A stretch of 64,000 nucleotides of DNA from Burkholderiales bacterium (GCA_035518095.1 DATIXX010000010.1:52383-116382), one strand, 5' to 3'. Positions 20,354 to 30,497 are shown, counted from the first letter of the stretch. Translations and numbers: made by a program. The notes: a model not told the origin generated them from the letters alone.

Positions 20354-20920
20354 CTGGCTACATATCAGGAACTCTCTAATTTTCTCGCCGGGGTGGATCG
20401 CCGCGCCTACAAGCAGGCGCTGTTCTCGGTACGGGATGAAGAAGCTGCCTTGGATATTGTCCAGGACTCAATGCTAAAACTTGCCGAGAAATATGCGGCA
20501 AAGCCTCTCGCTGAACTGCCCTTGTTGTTTCAGCGCATTCTGCAAAACACCATTCGTGACTACTACCGCAGGCAAAAGGTGCGCTCATTCTGGACCATTT
20601 TGATTTCAGCGCTTCACCCCGGTGCCGAGGATGAGGAGCGGGACCCCTTGGATACGTTGCGACCCGCAGATGGATCACGGGTAATAGACGGTCCTTCCGA
20701 GCAGCTTGAACAAAATCAGGTTATTGCTATTATTGAACAAGCATTAGAAAGTCTGCCGTGGCGTCAACGCCAAGCGTTCCTGCTACGTTATTGGGAAGAA
20801 ATGGACGTCGCCGAGACAGCCGCTGTTATGGGCTGCTCGCAAGGCAGCGTTAAAACACATTGTTCTAGGGCGGCGCATGCTCTTGCTGCCATTTTGAAGC
20901 AACGAGGAGTCGAACTGTGA
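20354..20920 (+). CDS. ECF-type RNA polymerase sigma factor, probable CTG start
   Basis: The product has sigma region 2 (AALDIVQDSMLKLAEKY, RILQNTIRDYYRRQ) and sigma-70 region 4 (LESLPWRQRQAFLLRYWEEMDVAETAAVMGCSQGSVKTH). Using the GTG at 20393 would give 175 residues but cut region 2. A CTG at 20354, 9 bases after GAGG and right after an in-frame stop, adds LATYQELSNFLAG, which resembles the normal N-terminus of this family as I remember it. It overlaps the DUF3619 gene by 4 bases. The cluster with DUF3619, DUF3106 and RDD is typical of betaproteobacteria; the DUF3619 membrane protein may act as anti-sigma factor (inference). Confidence 0.85.
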   Translation: MATYQELSNFLAGVDRRAYKQALFSVRDEEAALDIVQDSMLKLAEKYAAKPLAELPLLFQRILQNTIRDYYRRQKVRSFWTILISALHPGAEDEERDPLDTLRPADGSRVIDGPSEQLEQNQVIAIIEQALESLPWRQRQAFLLRYWEEMDVAETAAVMGCSQGSVKTHCSRAAHALAAILKQRGVEL

Positions 20921-21294
20921 ATGAATCCCATCTGGGCAGCAAAATTGCCGAGCAACTGGAGCGTGCGGCGAACCAGCTCAGGCAGGGTACGTTCTACAGT
21001 CTGCAAGCCGCGCGCGATCTAGCTTTGCAAAAATACCGCCCTCAACCGGAATCAAGGGTTGCGGGGGACGGGCGCGCCGCTTCAGGGCTTCGCCGCGGCC
21101 ATTTGCTCAGTGCCCGGGTGCTCCTTCCGCTGGTGATCGTATTGCTGAGCCTGGGCGGAATCATCTATTGGCAAAGCGCCAAGCAAAATAACGAGGTAGA
21201 GGATATCGACGCACACCTGCTTACCGGTGATTTGCCCATCAACGCGTATCTCGACAAGGATTTTGATTCATGGCTCAGGCGTTCCTCGCAGTAA
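20917..21294 (+). CDS. DUF3619 family membrane protein
   Basis: This 125-residue protein has one membrane segment at about residues 68-88 (LLPLVIVLLSLGGIIYW), a cytoplasmic N-terminal half that is Arg-rich, and an acidic C-terminus (NNEVEDIDAHLL). It starts at a GTG overlapping the sigma factor stop. Single-pass topology and coupling to a sigma factor gene suggest an anti-sigma role, but no zinc-binding anti-sigma motif is seen. It overlaps the next gene by 25 bases. Confidence 0.85.
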   Translation: MNESHLGSKIAEQLERAANQLRQGTFYSLQAARDLALQKYRPQPESRVAGDGRAASGLRRGHLLSARVLLPLVIVLLSLGGIIYWQSAKQNNEVEDIDAHLLTGDLPINAYLDKDFDSWLRRSSQ

Positions 21295-21719
21295 TTATTG
21301 CTTGGCTATGTTTCGTCGTTCCCGCGTTTGCTGCTGATACCAAAGCTCCGTCCTGGGGAGAACTGACACCTGCGCAAAAAGAGATTCTCGCCCCGCTGCA
21401 GCAGAACTGGAATGAGATGGAGCCGCAGCGACGCAGGAAATGGTTGAAAATCGCAAAACAATATCCCGAAATGCCAGCTGAGAAACAGCAGCGAGTGCGT
21501 TCGCGGATGCGGCAATGGGTAGAACTCACGCCTGAACAACGCGAACAGGCACGACAGCGATACAAACGCATGGAACAGTTGCCTCCTCAACAGCGGCAAG
21601 AACTCAAGAATAAATGGAAGCAATACGAAGCAGAACGAGACCGTCAGTCCAGTACCCATGCGCCAACCCCCGGCGGCCCTCCTGCCGCGCCTAATACTGT
21701 GCCACAGTCGGCGCGCTGA
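21270..21719 (+). CDS. DUF3106 family exported protein
   Basis: The 149-residue protein has a signal peptide (cleavage near AFA-A, residue 21). The mature part repeats a helical motif around WxxLTPAQKEIL / WVELTPEQREQARQRYKRM / LPPQQRQELKNKWKQY, rich in Gln, Arg and Glu, the hallmark of DUF3106. The tail is Pro-rich and probably disordered. The overall pattern recalls periplasmic metal- or stress-sensing helical proteins such as the CpxP/Spy type (weak similarity only). It is co-transcribed with the sigma factor cluster. Confidence 0.85.
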   Translation: MAQAFLAVIIAWLCFVVPAFAADTKAPSWGELTPAQKEILAPLQQNWNEMEPQRRRKWLKIAKQYPEMPAEKQQRVRSRMRQWVELTPEQREQARQRYKRMEQLPPQQRQELKNKWKQYEAERDRQSSTHAPTPGGPPAAPNTVPQSAR

Positions 21720-21738
21720 ATTCCATGCATATTTAACG

Positions 21739-22179
21739 GTGGATCTCCCCGGTGCTGCAACTGCGCAAAATACCCCCGAGCCAGCCGGACTGTTACGCCG
21801 TCTATTAAGCATGCTGTACGAGGCTCTGTTGTTGTTCGCGGTGTGGTGGGCTGCAGGCTTTCTGTTTGTGGGGGTGGCACACGGCGTAAGCTCGCCTTGG
21901 GTCAGATCAGTTTTTCAGCTTTATCTATTGAGCGTTGCTGCAGCTTATTACGCCTGGTGCTGGCTGCACGGAGGACAGACCTTAGCGATGAAAAGCTGGC
22001 ATATACGGTTAGCCGCCAAAGACGGGAACCGCGTCACTTTAGGTCGGGCCCTGCTGCGTTTTGTGATAGCGGCGGCAGGAATCAGTCTCGCGGGAGCCGG
22101 ACTGCTCTGGGCGTTGTTTGATCGTGACCGTCAGTTTCTCCACGACCGGCTGGCGGGCACGAAAATCGTGCGCTGCTAA
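21739..22179 (+). CDS. RDD family membrane protein
   Basis: The protein (146 residues from the GTG at 21739) has the RDD domain: LLRRLLSMLYEALLLFAVWW, a second membrane segment near SVFQLYLLSVAAAYYAW, then GGQTLAMKSWHIRLAAKDG and a third segment, ending FLHDRLAGTKIV. The function of RDD proteins is not settled; transport of ions is suspected for some. The start is uncertain: a longer frame begins at 21658 inside the preceding gene, and no ribosome site stands out. Confidence 0.8.
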   Translation: MDLPGAATAQNTPEPAGLLRRLLSMLYEALLLFAVWWAAGFLFVGVAHGVSSPWVRSVFQLYLLSVAAAYYAWCWLHGGQTLAMKSWHIRLAAKDGNRVTLGRALLRFVIAAAGISLAGAGLLWALFDRDRQFLHDRLAGTKIVRC

Positions 22180-22215
22180 GCGTTAGGGTCGCGCGCCGCC
22201 CTTGAATATTGCACT

Positions 22216-23286
22216 TTATCGCTTTTCTTCCCACCAGATCATCGCTGTTGCGGCAACAAAGAACAAAATTGTTGGAGCTGCGGCGGAGAAAAACGGCGGC
22301 CAGTCGCTTAATAAGCCGAGATGAGCGAAAAGGTTATTCAAAAAAAAGAACCCCAGGCCAAGCATGATACCAGCGAATATTTTTGCACTGATGCCGCCGG
22401 TGTGCCTCTGGTATTGAGCAAACGGAAGTGCCAGCAGCATCATCACCAGAACTGCGATAGGATAAATTAGCTTTTTCCATAGCGCTAGATCGTAGCGCGA
22501 TGTTTGCTGATTATTTTCGCGCAAGTGCTCTGTGTATAAATAAAGGTTCCACGCCGACATCTTGTCCGGCACCACCATGAGCACGTCCAAAATGTTTGGA
22601 TTCAGTACCGAATACCACGTGGCCTCGGGAACCGACTCCACAGTCGTCTTCTCGTCATCGAATCGCGTTAGCATCACATCGCTCAAGCGCCATTTATTGC
22701 CGTTGAGGTACTTGCCTTCCTTGGCAAAGCTGATTGTGCGCAGATGCTGCTGCGGATCAAATTCGTAAATTTTCACACCCTGTAACGTCGAATCAGGAAG
22801 AATTTGCGAGATGTTGACAAAGCTCTGTTCATCCTTAACCCACAGGCCCGAGCGGAATTCCTGCGCTACCACCAGGTTTAATGATTTAAGGCGCACTTCC
22901 TGAGCGGCGCGCTCGCTAGCCGGTTCGATGAATTCGCCGAATACAAAAGTCAACACTACAAATACCAATCCGGTCTGCAGCAGCGAGAAAACCATGCTTT
23001 TTGCCGACACCCCGGACACGCGCATTACCGCGTACTCCGAATGCACAGCCAGCTGCGCAAGCGCAACCAGGGTGCCGATAAGCGCCGCAATGGGAAATAA
23101 TTCGTACACGTGGCGTGGAATGATGAGCAGTACATACAGCAGGATACGGCGCAATGGGTAATTGGAACTGATGTCGCCCAGCTCATGAATCAGGTCGAAC
23201 AGAGTAAACAAAATGAGAAGTGCGCAAAATACAAGCAGGGTGCTGCCGAAAATATGCCGCCTGAGATAGCGGTTAAGAATCCTCAT
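22216..23286 (-). CDS. lptG: LPS export ABC transporter permease LptG
   Basis: LptG and LptF form the inner membrane channel of the LptB2FG machine that lifts lipopolysaccharide toward the outer membrane. The ATG at 23286 gives 356 residues, the normal length; a longer frame adds about 93 unlikely residues from inside lptF. Three membrane segments precede and three follow a periplasmic beta-jellyroll (GVKIYEFDPQQHLRTIS). The family motif AVMRVSGVSAKSM is seen. Its ATG overlaps the lptF stop (ATGA). The ATPase gene lptB is not in the window. Confidence 0.95.
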   Translation of the reverse strand: MRILNRYLRRHIFGSTLLVFCALLILFTLFDLIHELGDISSNYPLRRILLYVLLIIPRHVYELFPIAALIGTLVALAQLAVHSEYAVMRVSGVSAKSMVFSLLQTGLVFVVLTFVFGEFIEPASERAAQEVRLKSLNLVVAQEFRSGLWVKDEQSFVNISQILPDSTLQGVKIYEFDPQQHLRTISFAKEGKYLNGNKWRLSDVMLTRFDDEKTTVESVPEATWYSVLNPNILDVLMVVPDKMSAWNLYLYTEHLRENNQQTSRYDLALWKKLIYPIAVLVMMLLALPFAQYQRHTGGISAKIFAGIMLGLGFFFLNNLFAHLGLLSDWPPFFSAAAPTILFFVAATAMIWWEEKR

Positions 23287-24362
23287 CGCGCAATTCTGAA
23301 TAAAGAAAACATTGCAAGACGCCGGTAAAACAGCGCCAACAGCAGCAACAGCATGAACGCATGGACTCCCCAGAATCCAAGCTCCAGTCCAATTTTCTGC
23401 TGAGCCACAAGTCCGCGAGCGATGCTCAAACTGTTGCTGTAAACCATATAAACCGCAAGCGCCAAAATCAGGTTGAACGAACGCCCAACGCGCGGATTGA
23501 CAAAGCTCAAGGGTATCGCCAGCAGGACAAGTAACAATGCGCTCACCGGCAGGCCAGCGCGCCATACGAATTCGGCAAGGCTCGCCGGAGTATTCTCGCG
23601 CAGTAATTCCAGCGTGGTAGCTCCTCGTTTTTGCGGCACTACTTGATTCGCTTCATAAGGCTCGACGCGTATTTCATACTTGTCAAAATCCGTAATTTTG
23701 TATGCGGCGGAGCCCGGCGCTCCTTCGTAACGCGTGCCGTGCATCAGCACCAGAAAACGGTCGCCGTTCTTGCGCGTCTCCTGATAGCCGCTCTTTGCCA
23801 CCATGATGCCCAATTGCTGGTGCTGAACGGAGCTTACAAAAATATCGGATACGGTGTTGCCCGCGCCTGCGGCGCTTCCCACGAAATAAACGCGGTCCGC
23901 ATGTTTGGATTCACGAAATATCCCAGGGGTAGGCGTCGCGACGTCTTCGCGAGCTTCCAGCTGATGCCGGTATTGTTCGCTTTTGTCAAACGCCCACGGG
24001 GAAAGGAACAGGCTTAGCGCCGCGATCACCACGACCATAGGAATGGCGAACGTTAACACCGGGCGAATCCAAGCCGTGATGCTCATGCCGGAACTGAACC
24101 ACACAACCATTTCGTAATCCCGGTAGCTTCGAGTCAGGCTCAGTAACACCGAGATAAACAGTGTCAACGTCATCAATACCGGGAGATAGTAGAGGGCCAT
24201 GAAGCCAAGCAGCGCCAACACGCCTTCCGGAGCCACCTCCCCGCTCGCTGCAGCGCCGAGAAAACGCACGAGCTGTGTGACGATAACGATGGCAAACATT
24301 ACTACAAACAGCACCAGCGCAACGTCGGCGAATTCGCGCAGCAAAACACGGCGGAATATCAT
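23283..24362 (-). CDS. lptF: LPS export ABC transporter permease LptF
   Basis: The 359-residue partner of LptG has the same layout: membrane segments near residues 12-35, 50-75 and 100-120, a periplasmic domain (about 130-265; TRYEGAPGSAAYKITDFDKY), then three more segments. IFRRVLLREFADVALVLFVV opens the protein as in other LptF sequences. The gene is divergent from pepA across 100 bases, an arrangement widely conserved in proteobacteria. Confidence 0.95.
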   Translation of the reverse strand: MIFRRVLLREFADVALVLFVVMFAIVIVTQLVRFLGAAASGEVAPEGVLALLGFMALYYLPVLMTLTLFISVLLSLTRSYRDYEMVVWFSSGMSITAWIRPVLTFAIPMVVVIAALSLFLSPWAFDKSEQYRHQLEAREDVATPTPGIFRESKHADRVYFVGSAAGAGNTVSDIFVSSVQHQQLGIMVAKSGYQETRKNGDRFLVLMHGTRYEGAPGSAAYKITDFDKYEIRVEPYEANQVVPQKRGATTLELLRENTPASLAEFVWRAGLPVSALLLVLLAIPLSFVNPRVGRSFNLILALAVYMVYSNSLSIARGLVAQQKIGLELGFWGVHAFMLLLLLALFYRRLAMFSLFRIAR

Positions 24363-24382
24363 GACTTCTTCATCCGCTGATT

Positions 24383-24412
24383 TTGACTTATCATAAAAAC
24401 TCTGTGGATAAT
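24383..24412 (+). promoter_or_regulatory. Predicted pepA-holC promoter overlapped by a consensus DnaA box
   Basis: TTGACT (24383-24388) and GATAAT (24407-24412) are 18 bases apart. TGTGGATAA at 24403-24411, the exact complement of the DnaA box TTATCCACA, covers most of the -10. About one such 9-mer is expected by chance in a window this long, so only the position is suggestive. Confidence 0.55.
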
Positions 24413-24462
24413 GCGATGTTGCGCGGCATTACTGAAAACACATCAGATGGAAGGAGCAAAGT

Positions 24463-25956
24463 GTGGAATTTAGCATAAAAATTGGTGACTTGGAAAAGCA
24501 GCGCGCTGCGTGCGTGGTGGTTGGGGTATTCGCAGCGCGTGAACTTTCACCGGCGGGAAAGTCCATAGACCGGGCTTCCGGCGGGTACCTGAGCAGCATT
24601 CTCCGCCGCGGCGATATGCACGGCAAGCCGGGTTCCACTCTTCTGTTGCACAACGTTCCAAAGATTGCATCCGACAGAGTGCTGCTGGTGGGCCTGGGAA
24701 GCAAACAAGAATTCAACGAGCAGAAATATCGCGAAGCAGTGCGCGCGGCCGTTAAGATGCTCAACACAACGGGAGTGCCCGAAGCCGTACTGGGCCTCAC
24801 AGAACTGACGATTAACAAGCGCGATGCCGGTTGGAATGTCCTGCAGGCCGTTTTGGTGGCACGGGATTCGACCTACCGATTTGACCGCCTGAAAAGCAAG
24901 CATGACGAAGAAAATGATCGGCTTCGCAAATTAACCTTGATGGTGGCGGCGCGCGGCGAATTGAAACGCGCTGAAGCGGCGCTCGCGCGGGCGCTTGCCA
25001 TCGCGGAAGGCGTGAAACTCACCAAGGATCTGGGCAATTTGCCGGCCAATATTTGCACGCCGACCTATCTCGCGGAACAGGCTTTGCAGCTTGCCAAAAA
25101 ACATCATCTCAAGGCCGAAGTGCTTGAGAGAAAAGACATGGAAAGGCTTGGCATGGGCTCGCTGCTGTCGGTTGCGCGCGGAAGCAGTCAGCCGCCCAAG
25201 CTGATTACTATGCAGTATTCGGGCGCGGCCCGGAAGCAAAATCCCATCGCGCTGGTCGGCAAGGGCGTCACTTTCGATACCGGCGGCATTTCGATCAAGC
25301 CCGCCGCGGAAATGGATGAAATGAAGTTCGACATGTGCGGGGCAGCGAGCGTGCTGGGCACAATCCTAGCCGCAGCGCAGATGCATCTGCCGCTTAACGT
25401 GGTAGGCATCATTCCTACCACGGAAAACATGCCGGGCGGCAACGCCAGTCGGCCGGGTGACGTTGTCACCAGCATGTCCGGGCAAACTATTGAAATTCTC
25501 AATACCGACGCCGAAGGACGCCTGATCCTTTGCGACGCACTTACCTATGCAGAGCGTTTTCACCCGGCCCTGGTAATCGACATCGCCACACTTACCGGCG
25601 CCTGCGTGATTGCACTTGGACATGTTGCATCCGGCCTGTACAGCAACGATGAAACTCTTGCGCGCGACCTGCTTCATGCCGGCGATTACACGCAAGACCG
25701 TGCTTGGCAGCTGCCGCTTTGGGAAGATTACCAGGAGCAGCTAAAAAGCAATTTTGCCGACATGGCGAACATTGGCGGCCGCCCCGCGGGAAGCATCACC
25801 GCGGCATGTTTCCTGTGGCGCTTTACCAAGAAATACACCTGGGCACACCTCGACATCGCGGGCACGGCGTGGAAAAGCGGCAGGGAAAAAGGGGCCACCG
25901 GACGGCCGGTGCCGCTGCTTTCGCAATTTCTGATCCAGAGGGCGGCTAACGCCTGA
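24463..25956 (+). CDS. pepA: Leucyl (cytosol) aminopeptidase, M17
   Basis: PepA removes N-terminal residues from peptides and, in E. coli, also binds DNA. The 497-residue protein has the M17 metal-binding residues in VGKGVTFDTGGISIKP, MKFDMCGAASVLG and the signature NTDAEGRLILCDAL. The N-terminal 170 residues form the non-catalytic domain. Translation starts at GTG, 4 bases after AAGGAG. Only 5 bases separate it from holC, so the two are one operon. Confidence 0.96.
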   Translation: MEFSIKIGDLEKQRAACVVVGVFAARELSPAGKSIDRASGGYLSSILRRGDMHGKPGSTLLLHNVPKIASDRVLLVGLGSKQEFNEQKYREAVRAAVKMLNTTGVPEAVLGLTELTINKRDAGWNVLQAVLVARDSTYRFDRLKSKHDEENDRLRKLTLMVAARGELKRAEAALARALAIAEGVKLTKDLGNLPANICTPTYLAEQALQLAKKHHLKAEVLERKDMERLGMGSLLSVARGSSQPPKLITMQYSGAARKQNPIALVGKGVTFDTGGISIKPAAEMDEMKFDMCGAASVLGTILAAAQMHLPLNVVGIIPTTENMPGGNASRPGDVVTSMSGQTIEILNTDAEGRLILCDALTYAERFHPALVIDIATLTGACVIALGHVASGLYSNDETLARDLLHAGDYTQDRAWQLPLWEDYQEQLKSNFADMANIGGRPAGSITAACFLWRFTKKYTWAHLDIAGTAWKSGREKGATGRPVPLLSQFLIQRAANA

Positions 25957-25961
25957 TACCC

Positions 25962-26396
25962 ATGACACAAATTGACTTTTATTCTCACGCTGACAACAAG
26001 CTGCAAGTTGCCTGCGGCTTGTGCGCAAAAGCCCTGGAACGCGACGCGCGCGTGATGGTTTACACCGCGGACTCGGAAACCAGCGACAAGCTCGACAAAC
26101 TGATGTGGTGCCACCCAGCGATCGGCTTCATCCCGCATTGCCGCGCTGCTGACCGCCTGGCGGAGGAAACACCGGTGATCATCGATCATATCGCCGAGCC
26201 GCTTCCGCACGACGAGATATTGATTAATTTGCGTTCTGAGCTTGCGCCGTTTTTTAGCCGCTTTCAGCGTCTCATCGAAATTGTAAGCATGGATAAAATC
26301 GACAGCCAGGCCGGTCGCGAGCGCTTCCGCTTCTACCGCGACCGTGGATACGAGATCCATCATTATGATCTCAGCCAGTCCCCAGGCATTTTGTAA
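25962..26396 (+). CDS. holC: DNA polymerase III chi subunit
   Basis: HolC links the clamp loader to single-strand binding protein at the replication fork. The 144-residue protein shows the family pattern: TQIDFYSHADNKLQVACGLC, RVMVYTADSETSDKLDKLMW, and the C-terminal RDRGYEIHHYDLS. It sits between pepA and valS as in most proteobacteria. Confidence 0.93.
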   Translation: MTQIDFYSHADNKLQVACGLCAKALERDARVMVYTADSETSDKLDKLMWCHPAIGFIPHCRAADRLAEETPVIIDHIAEPLPHDEILINLRSELAPFFSRFQRLIEIVSMDKIDSQAGRERFRFYRDRGYEIHHYDLSQSPGIL

Positions 26397-26404
26397 GGCC
26401 CGTT

Positions 26405-26821
26405 ATGCCAAAGCAAGACGACATTCTGGATAAAATGGATGCACTAATGAGGAAGCCCGACGCCCTGAGCCGGGACGACGCCATACCTACGCTCACCGAC
26501 GTGGTCGCCAGTGGCACGGAGCGCGCCACTATGCCGGACCTGAGCCCGGAGCAGTTGGAAGCGATCGCCATCGAAATCTACCAACATGTATTGCAAAATC
26601 TGGATGCCCGCATTAGTAACGAACTGCAGCAGCACCTTAAGCCACAGCTCGCAAGGATGCTGGAGCAAGTATTGGAACGGATGCTCGCCGAACTCAAGAA
26701 CAGCACCAAGAATATGGTTGACGATGCAATTGCCCATGCGCTGGATGCGCAACTTGAACATCACCGGAAACCCGCAGGATCCGCTTCTCTTGTAGCAAAC
26801 CGTTCCAATAGTGATAAGTAA
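26405..26821 (+). CDS. Conserved hypothetical protein between holC and valS
   Basis: This 138-residue acidic, helical protein has no named domain that I recognise. It reads as a disordered N-terminus (DILDKMDALMRKPDALSRDD), then an amphipathic helical region rich in Gln and Leu (LKPQLARMLEQVLERMLAEL) that could form a coiled coil. It starts 8 bases after holC and is followed by valS 41 bases later, so it is probably part of the operon. Its position suggests a role linked to replication or translation, which is inference only. Confidence 0.75.
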   Translation: MPKQDDILDKMDALMRKPDALSRDDAIPTLTDVVASGTERATMPDLSPEQLEAIAIEIYQHVLQNLDARISNELQQHLKPQLARMLEQVLERMLAELKNSTKNMVDDAIAHALDAQLEHHRKPAGSASLVANRSNSDK

Positions 26822-26862
26822 CGATAAGATATAATCGTTGCTTTTCGCGTTAGCGTCTCACC

Positions 26863-29802
26863 ATGGAGCTCCCCAAGAGTTTTGACCCGCACGTCATAGA
26901 GAACCGCTGGTATAAGGAATGGGAAAAGCGCGGCTATTTCGCCCATTCCCCAAGTTCGGATAAGCCGGCCTATTGCGTCCAGCTGCCTCCGCCCAACGTC
27001 ACCGGCACTTTGCACATGGGGCACGCGTTTCAACAAACGCTAATGGACATTCTCATCCGTTACCACCGCATGCGCGGGTTCAACACCAACTGGGTGATGG
27101 GTACTGATCATGCCGGCATCGCTACGCAAATTGTCGTCGAGCGCCAGCTCGATATGGAAAACAAGACGCGTAGCGACCTCGGTCGCGAGAAATTCGTTGA
27201 GCGCGTATGGCAATGGAAACAGCAGTCGGGCGCCAATATCACGCGCCAAATGCGCCGCCTCGGAGTCTCGGGCAACTGGGACTACGCGAGCGCCAATGGC
27301 CAGCATGCCGGTTATTTCACGATGGACGAGCGTATGTCGCGCGCAGTCATCGAAGTGTTCGTGCAGCTGTATGAACAAGGGCTGATTTACCGCGGCAAAC
27401 GCCTGGTCAACTGGGACCCGGTGCTCGGCACAGCAGTGTCCGACTTGGAAGTCGACAACGAGGAAGAAGACGGCAAAATTTGGGAGATCCGCTATCCGAT
27501 GGAAAACGGCGCGAACGGCGTGGTGGTCGCAACCACGCGACCCGAAACCTTGCTGGGCGACGTGGCGGTGGCGGTAAATCCCGGGGACAAACGCTACAAA
27601 TCCCTTGTAGGAAAGCACGTCAGACTCCCTCTCACCAGCCGAATCATTCCGGTCATAGCCGACGAATATGTGGATCCGGTATTCGGCACCGGCTGCGTGA
27701 AAATCACGCCGGCGCACGACTTCAATGACTATCAGGTTTGGTTACGCCACAAGGATTTATCCTATCTTCCGATGTTCAGCATCCTAACTCTTGACGCGCG
27801 GATAATTGGCGGTTCGATTTCACCCATCGGCACCCAATCTCAGAAGCATTTCGCCTCCAATGAATATGGCGGGAAAACTGAGTCAGTAGACACACAGCAG
27901 CTTGCAACGGACCTCGGCATTCCGAAGGAGTACTGGGGCCTCGACCGCTTCGAGGCACGTAAGCGCATCCTCACGGACCTCAAAGCTCAGGATCTGCTGG
28001 TTTCAGAAAAGCCGTACAAGCTGCGCGTGCCTCGCTCCGGACGCACCGGCGTGATTGTCGAGCCGATGCTCACCAATCAGTGGTTTATCGATCTCACCCG
28101 CGATACGCGAGCCGACTGGAAACCGGGCCCGGGCGGCCGCATCGCGCTGACTAAACCGGCGGTAGATGCTGTTAGAAGCAACGCTGTAAAGTTCTTTCCT
28201 GAACATTGGGCCACCACATACAACCACTGGCTGGAGAATATCCAGGACTGGTGCATCTCGCGCCAATTGTGGTGGGGCCACCAGATTCCTGCATGGTACG
28301 ACGAAAAAGGCAATTGCTATGTTGCGCGCGATGAAGCGGAAGCAAACACGAAAGCCGCCGCAAAAGGCAGGATCGCGTTGACACGTGATGAAGATGTGCT
28401 GGATACCTGGTTTTCCTCGGCGCTGGTGCCGTTTTCCTCGCTCGGCTGGCCGGAAAAAACCGAAGATCTCGAAATATTCCTGCCGTCCTCGGTGCTGGTG
28501 ACGGGTTTCGACATTATTTTCTTCTGGGTGGCGCGGATGATCATGATGACGCTGCACTTCGCCGGTAAAGTGCCTTTCCGCCATGTTTACATCAACGCCA
28601 TCGTGCGCGATGCCGACGGCCAAAAGATGTCGAAATCAAAAGGCAACACCGTTGACCCCCTTGATCTGATAGACGGCATCAGCCTGGAGGAACTGCTGGC
28701 GAAATCCACGATCGGTCTGTTGCGTGACGAGCACAAAGGAAAAATCGAGAAATACATCCGCCGCCATTACCCGAACGGCATTCCTTCCTACGGCGCGGAT
28801 GCGTTGCGCTTTACGTTTGCCTCGCTCGCCAGCTTCGCGCGCACGCTCAATTTCGACCTCAATCGCTGCGAAGGCTATCGCAATTTCTGCAACAAGCTGT
28901 GGAACGCGGCGCGTTTCGTGCTTATGAACTGCGAAGGCAAAGATTGCGGGGTGGGCGAAGCGAAACCTTTTGTGCTTTCTTCCCGAGACCGGTGGATTAT
29001 CAGCCGCCTTCAGCGGACCGAGGACGAAGTGGAACGAGGTTTTTCCGAATACCGTTTCGACAATGTGGCGAACGCCATTTATCAGTTCGTATGGGACGAG
29101 TACTGCGACTGGTACGTCGAAATTGCCAAGGATCAGCTGGCGAAAGGCTCCGAAGACGAGCAGCGTGGCGCGCGTCGAACGCTGGTTGCCGTACTGGAGG
29201 CGGCACTGCGACTTGCGCATCCGATTATCCCGTTCATTTCCGAAGAACTGTGGCAGCGGATCGCACCGCTTGCAGGGCAGAGCGGCGAAAGCATTATGCT
29301 CGCGCCTTACCCAAAGTCGCAGGCCGAGCGTATTGACAAACAGGCCGAGGCAGAAATGGGCCGGATGCAAGAGCGCGTCAACGCGATCCGCAAGCTGCGC
29401 GGCGAAATGGGAATTCCTCCCTCGCAGCGTGTCTCGCTTTACGCGTCGGGGGACGGCGACATGAATGAGCTTCAGGCAAGTGTTGCAGCGACGGTCGCGC
29501 TCGCGCGCTTATCCGACTTCAATATCGTCCCCAAGCTTCCCGAGCACGACGCGCCGGTTTTGCACGTCGGTGATTGGCGCCTTATGGTGCAGGTAGAAAC
29601 CGACGTTGCCGCTGAGCGCAAGCGTCTGAAAAAGGAAATCACTCGGGTAGAGGACGAAATCGCCAAGGCAATTGCCAAGCTGGCTAATCCGGAATTCATC
29701 ACGCGCGCTCCCACCGATGTTGTTGAGCGGCAAAAGGAACGTCTCGCCAACTTCGGTGCAGCGCTGGAGAAACTCAGCGCACAGCTTGAGAAACTGCGTT
29801 AA
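26863..29802 (+). CDS. valS: Valyl-tRNA synthetase
   Basis: ValS charges tRNA-Val. The 979-residue class I enzyme has the HIGH motif as HMGH ([12 protein letters not shown]) and the KMSKS loop in [16 protein letters not shown]. The editing domain lies about residues 200-380, and in it the stretch from [10 protein letters not shown] to LGIPKEYWG is somewhat longer than I remember from E. coli (951 residues). The C-terminal 70 residues form the tRNA-binding coiled coil. The stop codon shares TTAA with the convergent GST gene. Confidence 0.97.
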   Translation: MELPKSFDPHVIENRWYKEWEKRGYFAHSPSSDKPAYCVQLPPPNVTGTLHMGHAFQQTLMDILIRYHRMRGFNTNWVMGTDHAGIATQIVVERQLDMENKTRSDLGREKFVERVWQWKQQSGANITRQMRRLGVSGNWDYASANGQHAGYFTMDERMSRAVIEVFVQLYEQGLIYRGKRLVNWDPVLGTAVSDLEVDNEEEDGKIWEIRYPMENGANGVVVATTRPETLLGDVAVAVNPGDKRYKSLVGKHVRLPLTSRIIPVIADEYVDPVFGTGCVKITPAHDFNDYQVWLRHKDLSYLPMFSILTLDARIIGGSISPIGTQSQKHFASNEYGGKTESVDTQQLATDLGIPKEYWGLDRFEARKRILTDLKAQDLLVSEKPYKLRVPRSGRTGVIVEPMLTNQWFIDLTRDTRADWKPGPGGRIALTKPAVDAVRSNAVKFFPEHWATTYNHWLENIQDWCISRQLWWGHQIPAWYDEKGNCYVARDEAEANTKAAAKGRIALTRDEDVLDTWFSSALVPFSSLGWPEKTEDLEIFLPSSVLVTGFDIIFFWVARMIMMTLHFAGKVPFRHVYINAIVRDADGQKMSKSKGNTVDPLDLIDGISLEELLAKSTIGLLRDEHKGKIEKYIRRHYPNGIPSYGADALRFTFASLASFARTLNFDLNRCEGYRNFCNKLWNAARFVLMNCEGKDCGVGEAKPFVLSSRDRWIISRLQRTEDEVERGFSEYRFDNVANAIYQFVWDEYCDWYVEIAKDQLAKGSEDEQRGARRTLVAVLEAALRLAHPIIPFISEELWQRIAPLAGQSGESIMLAPYPKSQAERIDKQAEAEMGRMQERVNAIRKLRGEMGIPPSQRVSLYASGDGDMNELQASVAATVALARLSDFNIVPKLPEHDAPVLHVGDWRLMVQVETDVAAERKRLKKEITRVEDEIAKAIAKLANPEFITRAPTDVVERQKERLANFGAALEKLSAQLEKLR

Positions 29803-30497
29803 GGGTAATACCTTGCCCGCATGCGCTGGCAATATGCTTCGAGGTGCGGGCATTTAAGGGCGTGCTGCTTGAGCGCGGAATCAAGCGGAACCAGAATGAT
29901 ATTGGCGAGAAAAGCATAAGCGGTTGCGTCCAGCGACGTCGGATTTTCTCCCATGAAAAACGGTTTGCCGCCCAGGAATTCGGCGAGCGCAATAATGTCG
30001 ATATTGCCGATGTGGTAAACCTCTTCCGCGCTGTGTCTGCCCATGCCTTGTCCCCACAGTTGCCTGGCAACGCCACGGCGCGCCAATGCGGAAATTGGCC
30101 TGCGCAGCAATACCGGAACAGGCTTGAAAAACTCCGCCCGGGTCATTTTCCAGCCTTGCGGCACCATCCAGCGCGCATACACAATCGTCCAGTAGAGATT
30201 TTCTTCCATCATTCTGCGCAGGGCGAGGGCTTGCGCGTTCTCAAGAGCCGTGAGCCTTGCATCAAGCGGATCCCCATAAGCCGATTTGAGGTATTCGATG
30301 ATGAAGCTGGAATCGGCGACAATCTTGCCGCTATCGCGGATGTAAGGCAATTTTCGTTTGGGCGCCTTGAAATGGCTCGCATTAGGTGCGATCTCATAGG
30401 GGATACGCGCCATGCGCAGGTAGTTTTCCACTTTCATGCAGAAGGGACTCGCGTTTGGCAAGCCAAATGCGGGTTGGAACTGATAAAGCGCGATCAT
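29799..30497 (-). CDS. Glutathione S-transferase family protein (Fax/metaxin-like)
   Basis: The 232-residue protein has a thioredoxin-fold N-terminal domain with [20 protein letters not shown], then the GST C-terminal domain with the conserved N-capping segment [18 protein letters not shown]. The arrangement is closest to the Fax/metaxin-like branch, where glutathione transferase activity is uncertain. The single Cys near residue 20 could be the active residue. It ends on the same TTAA as valS and lies 21 bases after... downstream direction free of other genes; upstream neighbours are unrelated sulfur-handling genes on the same strand. Confidence 0.85.
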   Translation of the reverse strand: MIALYQFQPAFGLPNASPFCMKVENYLRMARIPYEIAPNASHFKAPKRKLPYIRDSGKIVADSSFIIEYLKSAYGDPLDARLTALENAQALALRRMMEENLYWTIVYARWMVPQGWKMTRAEFFKPVPVLLRRPISALARRGVARQLWGQGMGRHSAEEVYHIGNIDIIALAEFLGGKPFFMGENPTSLDATAYAFLANIILVPLDSALKQHALKCPHLEAYCQRMRARYYP

